DNA of 64,000 bases from Rhizobium sp. BK418 (GCF_004341105.1 NZ_SLZK01000009.1:62001-126000), one strand, 5' to 3'. Positions 27,454-36,978 are shown, counted from the stretch's first letter. Numbers and translations are program-made. Notes: a model not told the origin generated them from the letters alone.

Positions 27454-28500
27454 CTAGATTCGACGATCTTCAGCTGAAAGATCGACGCGGCTCCCGCTCT
27501 GGCTATTGAAAAAGACGGCCCGGTCAAGGTCGCACAATATCCAGAAGTTGTCGGCGTGGCGCGGCACGTCCTTGCGCGGACTGGTCAGCGTGATGCGCCC
27601 GGCCGGGCTGTCACAATGTAGGATGATATCGGAACCCGTCATTTCCGACAGCATAAGCCTGCCGGGAAGGGCGGGTTGCTCAGGCTTCTCGACACGGATC
27701 GTCATGGATTCGGGGCGCAGCCCGGCTACCAGACCCGAACGGCCCTGCCAGCCGGGAAGATGTTCGACAGGAAGGAAGTTCATCGGCGGCACGCCGAGGA
27801 AGCCCGCGACAAAGCGGTTCTGCGGCTGATCGTAGATCGCTTCAGGTGTATCGAACTGCAAGAGATCGCCGTCCTTCATCACGGCAATTCGATCAGCCAG
27901 CGAGAGGGCCTCGGTCTGGTCATGGGTGACATAAACGATGGTTGCACCGAGTTGGTGATGTAGTTCCTTGATTTCGGTGCGCATGGCGACGCGTAACGCG
28001 TTGTCGAGGTTCGACAGCGGCTCGTCCATCAAGAAGATGGAGCTGTTGCGCGCCATGGCACGGCCCATCGCTACGCGCTGACGCTGGCCGCCGGAAAGTG
28101 CACCCGGTTTGCGATCGAGATACGCTTCGAGCTGCAGCGTCCTCGCGACGCTTTCGGCGCGCGCATTGCGTTCGGCTTTCGGCATGCCGCGCAACTCCAG
28201 GCCGAAGGCGATGTTCTCGCGCACCGTCATGTGCGGATAGAGCGCGTAATTCTGGAAAATCATGGCGATGTCGCGATCCTGGGGCGCAAGATCATTTGCC
28301 CGCCGACCGCCGATTTCGATAAGGCCCTCCTCACAGCGTTCAAGCCCGGCAATCAGCCGCAACAGCGTGGACTTTCCGCAGCCGGACGGACCGACAATGA
28401 CGACGAATTCGCCTGATTTGATGTCCATGGAGACGCCGTGCAGAATCTCTGGCCCGTCGGGATAGGATTTTCTGATGTCCCGCAGGGAGATGCCGCTCAT
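27454..28500 (-). CDS. ugpC: ABC transporter ATP-binding protein, UgpC-type
   Basis: A 348-aa MalK/UgpC-family ATPase: Walker A GPSGCGKSTLLRL (about 37), Q-loop FQNYALYPHM, signature LSGGQRQRVAMGRA (about 136), Walker B IFLMDEPLSNLD, and a C-terminal TOBE regulatory region. It powers import by UgpA/UgpE. The start overlaps the GDPD stop by 4 nt. UgpC and MalK proteins are similar; the surrounding ugp genes decide the name. Confidence 0.88.
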   Translation of the reverse strand: MSGISLRDIRKSYPDGPEILHGVSMDIKSGEFVVIVGPSGCGKSTLLRLIAGLERCEEGLIEIGGRRANDLAPQDRDIAMIFQNYALYPHMTVRENIAFGLELRGMPKAERNARAESVARTLQLEAYLDRKPGALSGGQRQRVAMGRAMARNSSIFLMDEPLSNLDNALRVAMRTEIKELHHQLGATIVYVTHDQTEALSLADRIAVMKDGDLLQFDTPEAIYDQPQNRFVAGFLGVPPMNFLPVEHLPGWQGRSGLVAGLRPESMTIRVEKPEQPALPGRLMLSEMTGSDIILHCDSPAGRITLTSPRKDVPRHADNFWILCDLDRAVFFNSQSGSRVDLSAEDRRI

Positions 28501-29267
28501 TGCTCGGCCTCCACACGGAGGCGATTGCGAATGGCGATTGCAAGGCTCGGCCGGTCTGTTGTGAAGATTTTCACGCCAAGCGCCAGAACCTTTTCGATCT
28601 GCCGAGCTGAATGGGCCGCCCAGCAGCCGAAGTCGAGGCCGGCAGCATTGACCTCAGCCATCAACGCAGAATCGGCAGTATCCACATGGATGCCGATTTC
28701 CGGGATATCGTGGGCCTTCGCGACTTCGATGATGGCTGCGGTTCCAAGCTGCCGCAGTACCGGCGGGCTGACAAGCCAGAGTTTGGGCCGGCTGGTGGCC
28801 TTCGAAAGCGCATCCTGCGATTCCACTAGAAAGGAAGAGAAGGTCGTCCTTTCCAGCATGTCGTGGCGGGCAAGGGTTTCGATGACGCGCGGCACAAAAT
28901 TTTCGTAGGGCCGGCCATCGACGCCCGGCTTGATCTCGCAGCGAAAATCAACCGCGCTGTCGATATAGATCGCACAGAGTTCGTCAAGCGAGATTGGATG
29001 TCCGCCGGCGCCGTAGTTGATGATGGCGGCGCGAACTTCAGCCTCGCTCATGGCTGCGATTGCACCACTACGGTCCGTCGTGCTGTCAAGCGTCGCGTCG
29101 TGATGAACCATGATCGCGCCATCGGCTGTCGGATGAACGTCGAACTCCACCTCCTCCAGCGACATCTTTGCCGTGGCTGCAAAACCTTGGGGCGTGCTGT
29201 CACCGAATTCCAGAGTACCGCCGCGGTGCGAAGCAATGCGTGTCATTCTGTGCTTGTCCTTCTTCAT
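28497..29267 (-). CDS. Glycerophosphodiester phosphodiesterase (UgpQ-like)
   Basis: A 256-aa TIM-barrel GDPD with catalytic SHRGG (His about 14), the metal ligands EEVEFDVH and the general acid MVHHDATLD. It hydrolyses glycerophosphodiesters to glycerol-3-phosphate and an alcohol. There is no signal peptide, so it acts in the cytoplasm on imported diesters, which fits its place inside the ugp operon. The start may be ATG 29267 or ATG 29246; the latter has AAGGACAAG upstream. Confidence 0.9.
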   Translation of the reverse strand: MKKDKHRMTRIASHRGGTLEFGDSTPQGFAATAKMSLEEVEFDVHPTADGAIMVHHDATLDSTTDRSGAIAAMSEAEVRAAIINYGAGGHPISLDELCAIYIDSAVDFRCEIKPGVDGRPYENFVPRVIETLARHDMLERTTFSSFLVESQDALSKATSRPKLWLVSPPVLRQLGTAAIIEVAKAHDIPEIGIHVDTADSALMAEVNAAGLDFGCWAAHSARQIEKVLALGVKIFTTDRPSLAIAIRNRLRVEAEQ

Positions 29268-29269
29268 GG

Positions 29270-30079
29270 TTATTTAACGGCGCCGAGCGTGATACCGCGC
29301 ACTAGATGGCGCTCGACGAGCAGAAAACCGAGGAGCACGGGCAGGATGCTGAGGGTGGAGGCGGCCATCACGAGAGGCCAGTCGACCAGGCCCTCGCCGG
29401 GATTGATGCGATAGAGGCGGGCGAGGCCGATCTGCAGTGTGTAGAGATCATCCTTGCCGACGGCGACCAGCGGCCAAATATAGTTGTTCCACTCTGAGAT
29501 GAAGATGTAGAGGCTCATCGAGAAGATGGCCGGCCGCGCTATCGGCACGATCACCCGCCAGAGCACCTGCAAGGGTGTGGCGCCGTCCATGTAGGCTGCC
29601 TCGTCCAGCGCCTTCGGTATGCCCTTGATATACTGACGCAGAAAGAAGGCTGCAAAGCCATTCGATATCGCCGGCAGGATGAGGCCGGCATAGGTATCAA
29701 GCAGCCCCGCCTTGGCGAGCGTCAGATAATTTGGAATGAGGCTGATATGGCTGGGGATCATCAGCGTGGCGACCGTCGCACCGAAGAGAAGATTTCCGTC
29801 CCGGAACCGGTAGCGCGCGAAGGCGAAGGCCGCTGTGGTCGCGACCGTGATGCCGAGCAGCGTCACCAGCCCCGACACGATGATGCTGTTGAGGAGATAA
29901 CGGGCGAAATTATACTCGGCGACAGCGCGAACATAGTTATCCAGGGTGAACTCGTATCTGCCTGTATAATAGGACTGCGCGGTCTCGAACGACATCCAGA
30001 TGGAATAAAGCACAGGCGAAAGGAAGATCAGCCCGGCAGACAGCGCAAGACCTGTGACGACAGCGTTCTTACGCTTCAT
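29270..30079 (-). CDS. ugpE: ABC permease UgpE
   Basis: A 269-aa inner-membrane permease with six predicted helices and the EAA loop DEAAYMDGATPLQVLWRVIVPIARP (about residue 170). It forms the channel with UgpA for glycerol-3-phosphate and glycerophosphodiester uptake. It overlaps ugpA by 11 nt and is followed 2 nt later by the GDPD gene. Confidence 0.87.
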   Translation of the reverse strand: MKRKNAVVTGLALSAGLIFLSPVLYSIWMSFETAQSYYTGRYEFTLDNYVRAVAEYNFARYLLNSIIVSGLVTLLGITVATTAAFAFARYRFRDGNLLFGATVATLMIPSHISLIPNYLTLAKAGLLDTYAGLILPAISNGFAAFFLRQYIKGIPKALDEAAYMDGATPLQVLWRVIVPIARPAIFSMSLYIFISEWNNYIWPLVAVGKDDLYTLQIGLARLYRINPGEGLVDWPLVMAASTLSILPVLLGFLLVERHLVRGITLGAVK

Positions 30080-30971
30080 AATGGACCCTCCGGCCTATGA
30101 CGAAGGATTTGATCAGCGCCAGCATAATCAGAAAGATGAAAAGCAGGACGGCGAGCGCCGAACCTCTGCCGATGTCGAAGAGCGTAAACCCTATGCGATA
30201 GAGCAGATTAACGAGCATGTCGGTAGCACCCGCCGGGCCGCCATGGGTCATGATGTTGACGATGGTGAAGACCTGGAAGGCCTCTATGACGGAAATAACC
30301 AGGAGGAAGTAGGTGGTCGGCATGACGAGCGGCACGGTCACCCGCCGGAACACGTGGAAACGCTGGCCGCCATCGACGGCGGCGGCGTCATAGAGTTCCT
30401 GCGGCACAGCCTGCAGGCCGGCGATATAGATGATGATATCGTAGCCGAGCTGTTTCCACGTATTGACGAAGATCAGCACCCACAAAGCAAGTTGCGGATC
30501 CTGCAGCCACTGCACCTTGCCGAGACCGAGCGAGGTCAGAGCAGCATTCACCATGCCGTAGTCGGTAGCGAAGATCCATGAAAAGACGACAGCGATCGAA
30601 ACGGTCGATGTGACGGAGGGAAGAAACAATGCCCCGCGCAAGAGCCGCGAGGGCAACGTCTCACGGACGAGGTAGCTCGCGACCGCCAACGCCAGAGACA
30701 ATCTGATCGGTACGGAGATCAGCGCGAAGATAGCGGTGATCTGTAACGAATTCCAGAAGTCGCGAGAGTTCAGCAACAGGCGGTAATTATCGAAGCCGAC
30801 GAAAGGCATGGTCGGCGACAGGAAGTCCCAGTGCCGAAAGCTGAGGTTCACACTGGTAATAACGGGAATATAGGTAAAGACCGTGATGAAGAGGATCAGC
30901 GGTGCGACCAGGAGATAGGGTGTGAGTTTTCGCAGCATGGGGACCGAGACAGTTGAGACGACGGGCCTCAT
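30069..30971 (-). CDS. ugpA: ABC permease UgpA
   Basis: A 300-aa permease of the MalF/UgpA type. The N-terminal hydrophobic segment begins TPYLLVAPLILFITVFTYIP, and the EAA loop YDAAAVDGGQRFHVFRRVTVPLV lies near 215. ATG 30971 is the first start; Met12 is an alternative. It pairs with UgpE and follows ugpB after 28 nt. Confidence 0.87.
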   Translation of the reverse strand: MRPVVSTVSVPMLRKLTPYLLVAPLILFITVFTYIPVITSVNLSFRHWDFLSPTMPFVGFDNYRLLLNSRDFWNSLQITAIFALISVPIRLSLALAVASYLVRETLPSRLLRGALFLPSVTSTVSIAVVFSWIFATDYGMVNAALTSLGLGKVQWLQDPQLALWVLIFVNTWKQLGYDIIIYIAGLQAVPQELYDAAAVDGGQRFHVFRRVTVPLVMPTTYFLLVISVIEAFQVFTIVNIMTHGGPAGATDMLVNLLYRIGFTLFDIGRGSALAVLLFIFLIMLALIKSFVIGRRVHYEA

Positions 30972-30999
30972 GGTCCACCGTCTTGCTGAAGGGAGAGGC

Positions 31000-32259
31000 T
31001 TAGTTGCTGGAACGCTTGGCTTCTTCGCGGGTCTGTGCGGCGAAGTCCTTCATCGTCTCGGCAACGTCGCGCTGGCCGAGCGCCATGGCTTCCCACATCT
31101 TGTATTCGGTCGTACGCATCCAGGTGACGACCGGCGGACGGGCACGGCCATGGGCGAAATCGAGCTGCTTGATGGCGACATCGATGCCCTGCTTCTTGGC
31201 GAGCGCTTCGGCGGCGGCGGGCTGGGCCGCACTCTTCTTGTTGATCGGCAGGTAGCCTGTCGCGGCGAACCAGATGGCGTTTGCCTCCGGCGAAGCGGCA
31301 TAGCTGATGAATTTGTAGGCTGCGTCCTGGACGTTCTTCGAAGAAGTCGAGAGGATACCGATACCAGCGCCGCCGATCGGAACGGAGCAGACCTTGTTGC
31401 AGGGCATCGGGCGGACTTCGAGCTTGTCACCGAGCGCCTTCTTGGCGCCGCCATAATCACCCGTCGAGTTCAGGGAAATGCCGACCTTGCCGGCATAGAA
31501 GGCGTCGCGGCCGACATCTTCATCGGTGACGCCGTCGGGAGAGGCAACCTTGTGGTCATGAACGAGCGAGGCCATCCACTGATACGCTTCGATCGTATTT
31601 GGCGAGTCGAGCAGGATGTCGTTGGTCTTGGAGTCGATGAGCTCGCTATCGTTGGACATGACGAGACCCCAGCGGGCGAACTGACCGGGAGCAGCAATGC
31701 CGGTGATGCCTTCCGAGCCGAGTTTTTCGGTAATTGCCTTCGAAACGGCAAGAATGTCTGCGAAAGTTTTGAGGGACGGTTCCGTCGTGAAGCCGGCGCG
31801 CGCCAGGATGTCCTTGTTGTAGTAGAGGACCGGCGTGGACGAGTTGAACGGCACTATGTAGTTCTTGCCGTTATAGACGCCGACTTCACGGGCATAGTCG
31901 TAAAGGTCGTCCTTCAGCGGGTCGGCATTGAAATAGGGTGTGAGGTCGATCAGGGCGCCGCGATCGGCAAAGAGGCCGTAGCGGGTGACTTCCATGATGA
32001 CGGCATCGGGGGCGCGATTGGCGGGAATGGCCGCTTGCAGCTTTGCGACGATATCGTTGTAATCGCCAACAAATTCGCCTTCGATGTGAATGCCGGGATT
32101 GGCCGCTTCGAAATTGGCGATGATCTTGCTGAGCGCCTCGCCGGACGACTTGCTGAAGCTGTGCCAGAACTTCACCGTCGTATCGGCATGTGCCGAACCA
32201 ACCATGGACATCAGAGCGACGACGCTGGCCGCAATCGTATTCTGCAATTTAACTGACAT
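31000..32259 (-). CDS. ugpB: Glycerol-3-phosphate-type ABC substrate-binding protein UgpB
   Basis: A 419-aa family 1 solute-binding protein. ATG 32259 is chosen for GGGAGAAG upstream and a clean signal peptide cleaved at GSAHADT. TTVKFWHSFSKSSGEAL is the typical UgpB beginning. Because it is the first gene of ugpBAE-GDPD-ugpC, a glycerophospho-compound is the likely ligand, although UgpB and other sugar-binding proteins look alike. A PhoB-like box lies 56-99 nt upstream, implying induction on phosphate starvation. Confidence 0.87.
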   Translation of the reverse strand: MSVKLQNTIAASVVALMSMVGSAHADTTVKFWHSFSKSSGEALSKIIANFEAANPGIHIEGEFVGDYNDIVAKLQAAIPANRAPDAVIMEVTRYGLFADRGALIDLTPYFNADPLKDDLYDYAREVGVYNGKNYIVPFNSSTPVLYYNKDILARAGFTTEPSLKTFADILAVSKAITEKLGSEGITGIAAPGQFARWGLVMSNDSELIDSKTNDILLDSPNTIEAYQWMASLVHDHKVASPDGVTDEDVGRDAFYAGKVGISLNSTGDYGGAKKALGDKLEVRPMPCNKVCSVPIGGAGIGILSTSSKNVQDAAYKFISYAASPEANAIWFAATGYLPINKKSAAQPAAAEALAKKQGIDVAIKQLDFAHGRARPPVVTWMRTTEYKMWEAMALGQRDVAETMKDFAAQTREEAKRSSN

Positions 32260-32610
32260 AATACTTCTCCCTTGCAAAAGAAATTGCATCACGTGTTGGC
32301 GACGATTAGCGGGCAGACGAGACAGTTTCTTGAAGGCTGTGTGAAGTTTTGGTGACTGGGCGGGTGTATGGATGGTTCAACGCTGCGTCGGAATAACTAC
32401 GTCAATATTCTCGATATAAAATGCACGCAGAGGGTGGCATATTTACAAAAAGACAACCGAACGGTCTTTAATAAAATTCGCCATAGGTTGCATATTTTGC
32501 AAAACTTCTTTCAAAAAGCTCAGTAATGATTGTTTTAAGATAACAGAGGCACCAAAAATGGAGCGCCGAGACTTCACGCACTGATTGATATATTCAGCAA
32601 AATATGCTTG
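32260..32610. other. 351-bp divergent intergenic region (ugpB / type I secretion)
   Basis: Besides the PhoB-like array, the sequence from 32390 to 32610 is AT-rich and presumably carries the promoter of the type I secretion genes. No small gene or RNA is recognised. Confidence 0.5.
32316..32358 (-). promoter_or_regulatory. PhoB-box-like array upstream of ugpB
   Basis: Read on the minus strand there are four half-sites at an 11-bp period: CAGTCAC, ACTTCAC, CCTTCAA, CTGTCTC, compared with CTGTCAT. The outer two match 5 of 7 and the inner two 3-4 of 7. The position 57 nt before ugpB and the period fit PhoB activation. A CTAATC about 10 nt further on could be the -10. Confidence 0.55.
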
Positions 32611-34377
32611 ATGGAATTCAGTTTTAGTAAACAAATCGATAGCGGCGTGTCTCTATCTCGAACATGGTATGCATTTCTTGCGGTCGCGGTTGCTAGTGGA
32701 TTTATCAATCTGCTGCATTTGACCGGCTCTTTATTTATGCTCGAAGTCTATGATCGCATTTTGCCGAGCAAGAGCATCCCATCTCTGATTGCCTTATGTA
32801 TGCTTGTCCTGTTGCTCTACGGCTTTCAGATGGGGTTCGATGTCGTCCGTGGTCAGATGCTGACGCGGGTAGCCGATATTCTGGACCAACAACTGGAAGG
32901 CCGCATGTACAGGGCGCTGCTCAAAGTGCCTTTTTCCGGTGAGGTCAAGGGTGATGGTCTGCAGGCTCTTTCCGACCTCGACCAGATTCGCGGGTTTCTT
33001 TCTGGTAACGGTCCCAACGCCCTGTTTGATTTCCCGTGGCTGCCATTTTACCTGCTCATTTGCTTCCTGCTTCATCCCTGGATCGGGGTCAGTGTCCTGA
33101 TCGGTGCCGTCATTCTGGTTATTTTGGCGGTGCTGACGAATTGGTCCACCGCAGCGCTGAACGAGAAGGCGGCGAGTGCGCGCGGCCAGCGTAACATTTT
33201 TGCAGGTAGCAGTGTCCGCAACGCCGAAGCCATTCAAGCCATGGGCATGTCAGGCACGATGATGGCGGTATGGCGGGAGCTGCACGGCCAGTACAAGCGC
33301 GAGAGCCGAAGGGCGGCCGATATTGTCGGTGCCTACGGCGCTGCGTCGCGTGTGGCCCGCATGATCATCCAATCGGGCGTCATGGCCGTGGGGGCTGTGC
33401 TCGTAGTGAGTGGCGACGCTACCGCGGGCAGCATCATTGCCGGATCGATTCTTTCGGCAAAAGCGCTTGCGCCGGTGGAGCAGGCGATCGGCAATTGGCG
33501 CAGCTTCACATCCGCCCGGCAGGGTTGGAAACGCCTTCAAAAGTTTTTCGAAATTGCCCCGGAAACAGAAAGAGCGCTGTCTTTACCCCGACCGGCCTTC
33601 ACATTCTCGGTTGAAAATTTGACCGGAACTCCGCCCAACGGGTCTACAGTCACGCTGGCTGACGTTTCATTCGAGCTTCAGGCAGGAAGCGCACTCGGCG
33701 TCATCGGACCGAGTGCATCCGGCAAGTCAACGCTTGCGCGTCTGATCGTCGGTGCCTGGCCGATACGCTACGGCAAGGTGCGGTTTGACGGAGCGAATCT
33801 CGATCAATGGGACATGGATGAGCTTGGTCAGTATCTAGGCTACCTGCCGCAAACGGTCGAATTAATGGCTGGCACGGTTGCGCAGAATATCGCTCGTTTC
33901 CAGCCTGATGCGACGCCCGCCTCGATCATCGATGCCGCAAAAGCTGCAAATGTTCACGATCTTATCTTGAACCTGCCAGAGGGCTACAAGACCAAGGTTG
34001 GAGCCAATGGCGACGCACTCTCAGCCGGGCAGAGACAGCGTATTGCCTTGGCGCGAGCGCTTTATGGGGACCCTTTCCTCGTCATATTGGATGAACCCAA
34101 TTCAAACCTGGACGCGGAAGGTGAAAACGCTCTCAACGGCGCGATCGCCAACGTGAGGGCGCGAGGCGGCATTGTGATCGTCATCGCACATCGGCCGAGC
34201 GCGCTTGCGAATGTGGATCTGGTTGCGGTTATTGCAGCTGGCAAGCTGCAGCGGTTCGGCACGAAGGAAGAGATTTTCGGGCAGGTACTGCGTCAGAATA
34301 TCCGGCCGGTCACATCGGATCAACAGCCGCGAGTGATCGAAGATGCTGGGTCATCATCCGCTGCGAATGACGTGTGA
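32611..34377 (+). CDS. Type I secretion ABC transporter (PrtD/PrsD family)
   Basis: A 588-aa exporter half. ATG 32611 is used in place of TTG 32608. The N-terminal membrane domain (about 15-300) has six helices (FLAVAVASGFINLLHLTGSLFMLEVYDRI is the family's start). The nucleotide-binding domain shows Walker A GPSASGKSTLARL (about 370), signature LSAGQRQRIALARAL (about 471) and Walker B LVILDEPNSNLD. There is no peptidase C39 domain, so it fits RTX-protein export. It forms an operon with the fusion protein and the substrate gene; a TolC partner must be elsewhere. Confidence 0.92.
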   Translation: MEFSFSKQIDSGVSLSRTWYAFLAVAVASGFINLLHLTGSLFMLEVYDRILPSKSIPSLIALCMLVLLLYGFQMGFDVVRGQMLTRVADILDQQLEGRMYRALLKVPFSGEVKGDGLQALSDLDQIRGFLSGNGPNALFDFPWLPFYLLICFLLHPWIGVSVLIGAVILVILAVLTNWSTAALNEKAASARGQRNIFAGSSVRNAEAIQAMGMSGTMMAVWRELHGQYKRESRRAADIVGAYGAASRVARMIIQSGVMAVGAVLVVSGDATAGSIIAGSILSAKALAPVEQAIGNWRSFTSARQGWKRLQKFFEIAPETERALSLPRPAFTFSVENLTGTPPNGSTVTLADVSFELQAGSALGVIGPSASGKSTLARLIVGAWPIRYGKVRFDGANLDQWDMDELGQYLGYLPQTVELMAGTVAQNIARFQPDATPASIIDAAKAANVHDLILNLPEGYKTKVGANGDALSAGQRQRIALARALYGDPFLVILDEPNSNLDAEGENALNGAIANVRARGGIVIVIAHRPSALANVDLVAVIAAGKLQRFGTKEEIFGQVLRQNIRPVTSDQQPRVIEDAGSSSAANDV

Positions 34378-34387
34378 TGAGGCCGCC

Positions 34388-35692
34388 ATGCGTTTGCGAA
34401 ATCTAGCAAAATTACCGCTTGCCAAGCACATCGCCGCCGTCGTCCTGTTGGCATTCGGCCTGGTCGTCGGCGTTTTCGGATGGGCGATGACGACCGAGCT
34501 GTCGAGCGCGGTCATTGCCTCCGGGCGCGTCATCGTCGAGGGAAACACAAAAAAAATACAACATCTAGCTGGCGGGATTGTCAGCGAAATCGACGTCAAG
34601 GAGGGCGATCGGGTGGATGCCGATCAAGTGCTCGTCCGCCTGAATGGAACGGTAGTACAGGCCAATCTTTCAATTGCGGAAAATACGCTTGCGCAACTCT
34701 ATGCACGCCGCGCAAGACTTCAGGCCGAAGCATCCCGCGCATCCGAGTTGACGGTTCCCGAAAAACTGTCCGAGCTCACAACGTCCAAATCGGCTGCAAC
34801 GCTCGTTGCAAGCGAACAGAATCTATTCATCAGCCGTAAGAATGCCCTTGAAGGCATGAAGAGGCAGATGGTCACGCGAAAGCAACAGTTAACCGATGAA
34901 GTCAATGGTCTGACGGTTCAGATCGATGCGATCCGGGATCAGGTCAGCCTTGTTGATCAGGACCTTGAGAAGGTTAATACGCTCTATCAAAAGGGCCTGA
35001 CGACACAGCAGCGGCTGAACGATTATAAGCGCCGCAAGTCTGAGCTTGAAGGGCAGATGGGTCAGGGTATCGCGGCCCGTGCGCAGACTGAAGGCAGAAT
35101 CGGCGAGCTTGACCTCCAGCTCCTGCAACTCGACGAAGACAGGCAGTCGGAAGTGTCCAAGGATCTGACCTCGGTTGAGGCCAGTATCGCCGAATATGAA
35201 GAGCGGCTGGCCGCGACTCAGGATCAGCTCGCCCGCCTAGAGATCCGGGCCCCGATTGCAGGCCGCATCTATCAGCTCGGCGTTCACAACGTTAACGCAG
35301 TGGTGCAGCCGGGCGAAGTCTTGATGCTCATCGTCCCCGAGCATGACGAACTGCAAGTTGAAGCAACCATCGTGCCCAAGGATATTGACCAGATTTACAA
35401 GGGGCAGCCGGTCGATATCCGGTTTACAGCGTTCAACCAGACGACGACGCCTGATATTGCAGGGAAAGTTTCCGTCATCTCGCCTGACCTTCAGACGGAC
35501 CCGCGTACAGGGGCAGCGTTTTATACGCTGCGAATAACGCCTGATATGACCACTCTGAAGAATCTGTCCGAGGGCTCCCTCTATCCAGGCATGCCCGCCG
35601 AAATATTCATCAAGACCGCAGACCGCACGGTCATATCGTATTTCACCAAACCTTTCAGAGATAGGCTGCGACTGGCATTCAGAGAAGAGTGA
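34388..35692 (+). CDS. Type I secretion membrane fusion protein (HlyD/PrsE family)
   Basis: A 434-aa periplasmic adaptor. ATG 34388 is preferred (GATGAGG upstream; starts MRLRNLAKLPL), though Met codons at 34343 and 34367 are in frame. One N-terminal TM helix (about 15-38), lipoyl half-motifs, then a long coiled coil (about 100-280) and the C-terminal beta-domain with RIYQLGVHNVNAVVQPGE. It links the ABC exporter to an outer-membrane TolC. Confidence 0.9.
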   Translation: MRLRNLAKLPLAKHIAAVVLLAFGLVVGVFGWAMTTELSSAVIASGRVIVEGNTKKIQHLAGGIVSEIDVKEGDRVDADQVLVRLNGTVVQANLSIAENTLAQLYARRARLQAEASRASELTVPEKLSELTTSKSAATLVASEQNLFISRKNALEGMKRQMVTRKQQLTDEVNGLTVQIDAIRDQVSLVDQDLEKVNTLYQKGLTTQQRLNDYKRRKSELEGQMGQGIAARAQTEGRIGELDLQLLQLDEDRQSEVSKDLTSVEASIAEYEERLAATQDQLARLEIRAPIAGRIYQLGVHNVNAVVQPGEVLMLIVPEHDELQVEATIVPKDIDQIYKGQPVDIRFTAFNQTTTPDIAGKVSVISPDLQTDPRTGAAFYTLRITPDMTTLKNLSEGSLYPGMPAEIFIKTADRTVISYFTKPFRDRLRLAFREE

Positions 35693-35867
35693 TCTCGTCG
35701 GTCTATTGTACCAAAAAGGGCCTGATCAAATCTCTCTTTCATCGCTGTTGCATACTTGCCAAAATCTTATGCTTAATTATTAGTAAACTTAGACGTTTGT
35801 CGCTGGTGAAATTAGTGTATCGGGCGTCGCAACGAAAGCTTTGTTAGAAAAGCAACGGAGAACATTC

Positions 35868-36830
35868 ATGGCAGGTTTGACAGTCACGTTCGGGAACGGT
35901 GGTGCCTCTACCGTTTTCGACCTTCAAAGCATCGACGCGCAGAATAATAGTGCTCTTGATAACAGCACGCAGAAGCAGGAAGTATCCGATCAAAACGGCT
36001 CGACCCTTCAATCGGGCTCTGTCAACGTCGGGGTTGCACCCGTCAGCGGTTCCGGTACGGGTGGCAATGTCGCCGTCAACTTCGACGCGGCTACGAATTC
36101 CTTCAACTTCGACGTGGTCGGGAAGTGGAATTCGGTCAAGAACGTTTTGGCCCAATCCGACAGTGCAGAAAACGTCTATTTCAAGGACTTCGTTCAGGCT
36201 GACGTCCATCTCGGCGGCACCACTGCTTCGACGGTCGAAATTCTCAACGTCAAGCGTGCAAACGTTACGACCGGCTCGGGCAATGACACCGTAACGATCT
36301 CGCTTCTGTCAAATGACAAGAACTGGGTAAACGCAGCTACGGTCGACACGGGTGCCGGCAACGACACGATTACGATCAAGGCCGGCCAGAGCCTCAATGC
36401 AATTGGCGGAATCAGCGGCGCAACTGCCGTTAACGGTGGCAACGGCGTTACGGACGGCAGCAATTCGTCCGTCATCATCAATGCAGGTGCCGGCGATGAC
36501 ACGATCGATCTTCATGGCGTCAACCTGAAGTCCTCGACGGTCATTGGCGGCACTGGCGTCGATCATATGATCGCAAGTGGTGGTGCAGATACCTTCGTCT
36601 TCAAGCTTGGCGATATGGCTGCCTCACTCGTGACTGACGTCATCGAAGGCTTCAATGCTGCCGTCGACAAGGTCAAAGTCGAAGGTACGACTGCTGACGA
36701 CTGGAGCGTCGCGCATTTTGCCGGGGACACCATCATCTCTTACACGGGATCGACCCCAGGTCACGACGGTGAATCGATTATCCTGAAGGGTAATATCGCC
36801 TCGGACATTCATAACTGGTTCACCGTATAA
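35868..36830 (+). CDS. RTX-like secreted protein, probable type I substrate
   Basis: A 320-aa acidic protein. ATG 35868 follows ACGGAGAAC; the frame is open from 35841. There is no Sec signal. The N-terminal half is Ser/Thr/Asn-rich and beta-like. Three or four degenerate RTX turns appear (GSGNDTVTI, GAGNDTITI, GAGDDTIDL, GGTGVDHMI), and then GADTFVFKLGDMAA and VITD-like VTDVIEGFNAAVDKVKV, the usual pre-C-terminal region. The C-terminus ends IHNWFTV, fitting an uncleaved type I signal. Its position right after the transporter pair supports this. Function (adhesion, biofilm or enzyme) is unknown. Confidence 0.8.
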   Translation: MAGLTVTFGNGGASTVFDLQSIDAQNNSALDNSTQKQEVSDQNGSTLQSGSVNVGVAPVSGSGTGGNVAVNFDAATNSFNFDVVGKWNSVKNVLAQSDSAENVYFKDFVQADVHLGGTTASTVEILNVKRANVTTGSGNDTVTISLLSNDKNWVNAATVDTGAGNDTITIKAGQSLNAIGGISGATAVNGGNGVTDGSNSSVIINAGAGDDTIDLHGVNLKSSTVIGGTGVDHMIASGGADTFVFKLGDMAASLVTDVIEGFNAAVDKVKVEGTTADDWSVAHFAGDTIISYTGSTPGHDGESIILKGNIASDIHNWFTV

Positions 36831-36847
36831 TTGTCTGAGCTAGATCA

Positions 36848-36875
36848 GGACATGCCGCCGGAAGGCGGCATGTCT
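36848..36875. repeat. Direct repeat copy 1 flanking the IS, terminator hairpin
   Basis: A 28-bp sequence, identical to 38403-38430. It is itself an inverted repeat: GACATGCCGCC and GGCGGCATGTC around GGAA. It lies 18 nt after the RTX gene stop and would act as that gene's terminator. Confidence 0.8.
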
Positions 36876-36887
36876 CAGACTGCTGAC

Positions 36888-36917
36888 AAACCCGTCGATA
36901 TTTTCGGCGGGTTTTGT
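36888..36917 (+). terminator. Hairpin and T-run just inside the left IS end
   Basis: AAACCCG (36888-36894) pairs with CGGGTTT (36908 onward) over a 13-nt loop, followed by TGTTTTT-like sequence. On the plus strand it would stop transcription entering from the RTX operon. Confidence 0.55.
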
Positions 36918-36978
36918 TTTTGCGGATTGGATTTCAGGGTTTGCGTTGTTTGGGCGAAGCTGAAGAGGGTTTGTCGGC

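Noticed and set aside
30922-32256. 444-aa plus-strand frame
   Set aside because: It lies opposite ugpB, which has a clear signal peptide and family motifs; the antisense product is Gly/Arg/Asp-rich with no family resemblance.
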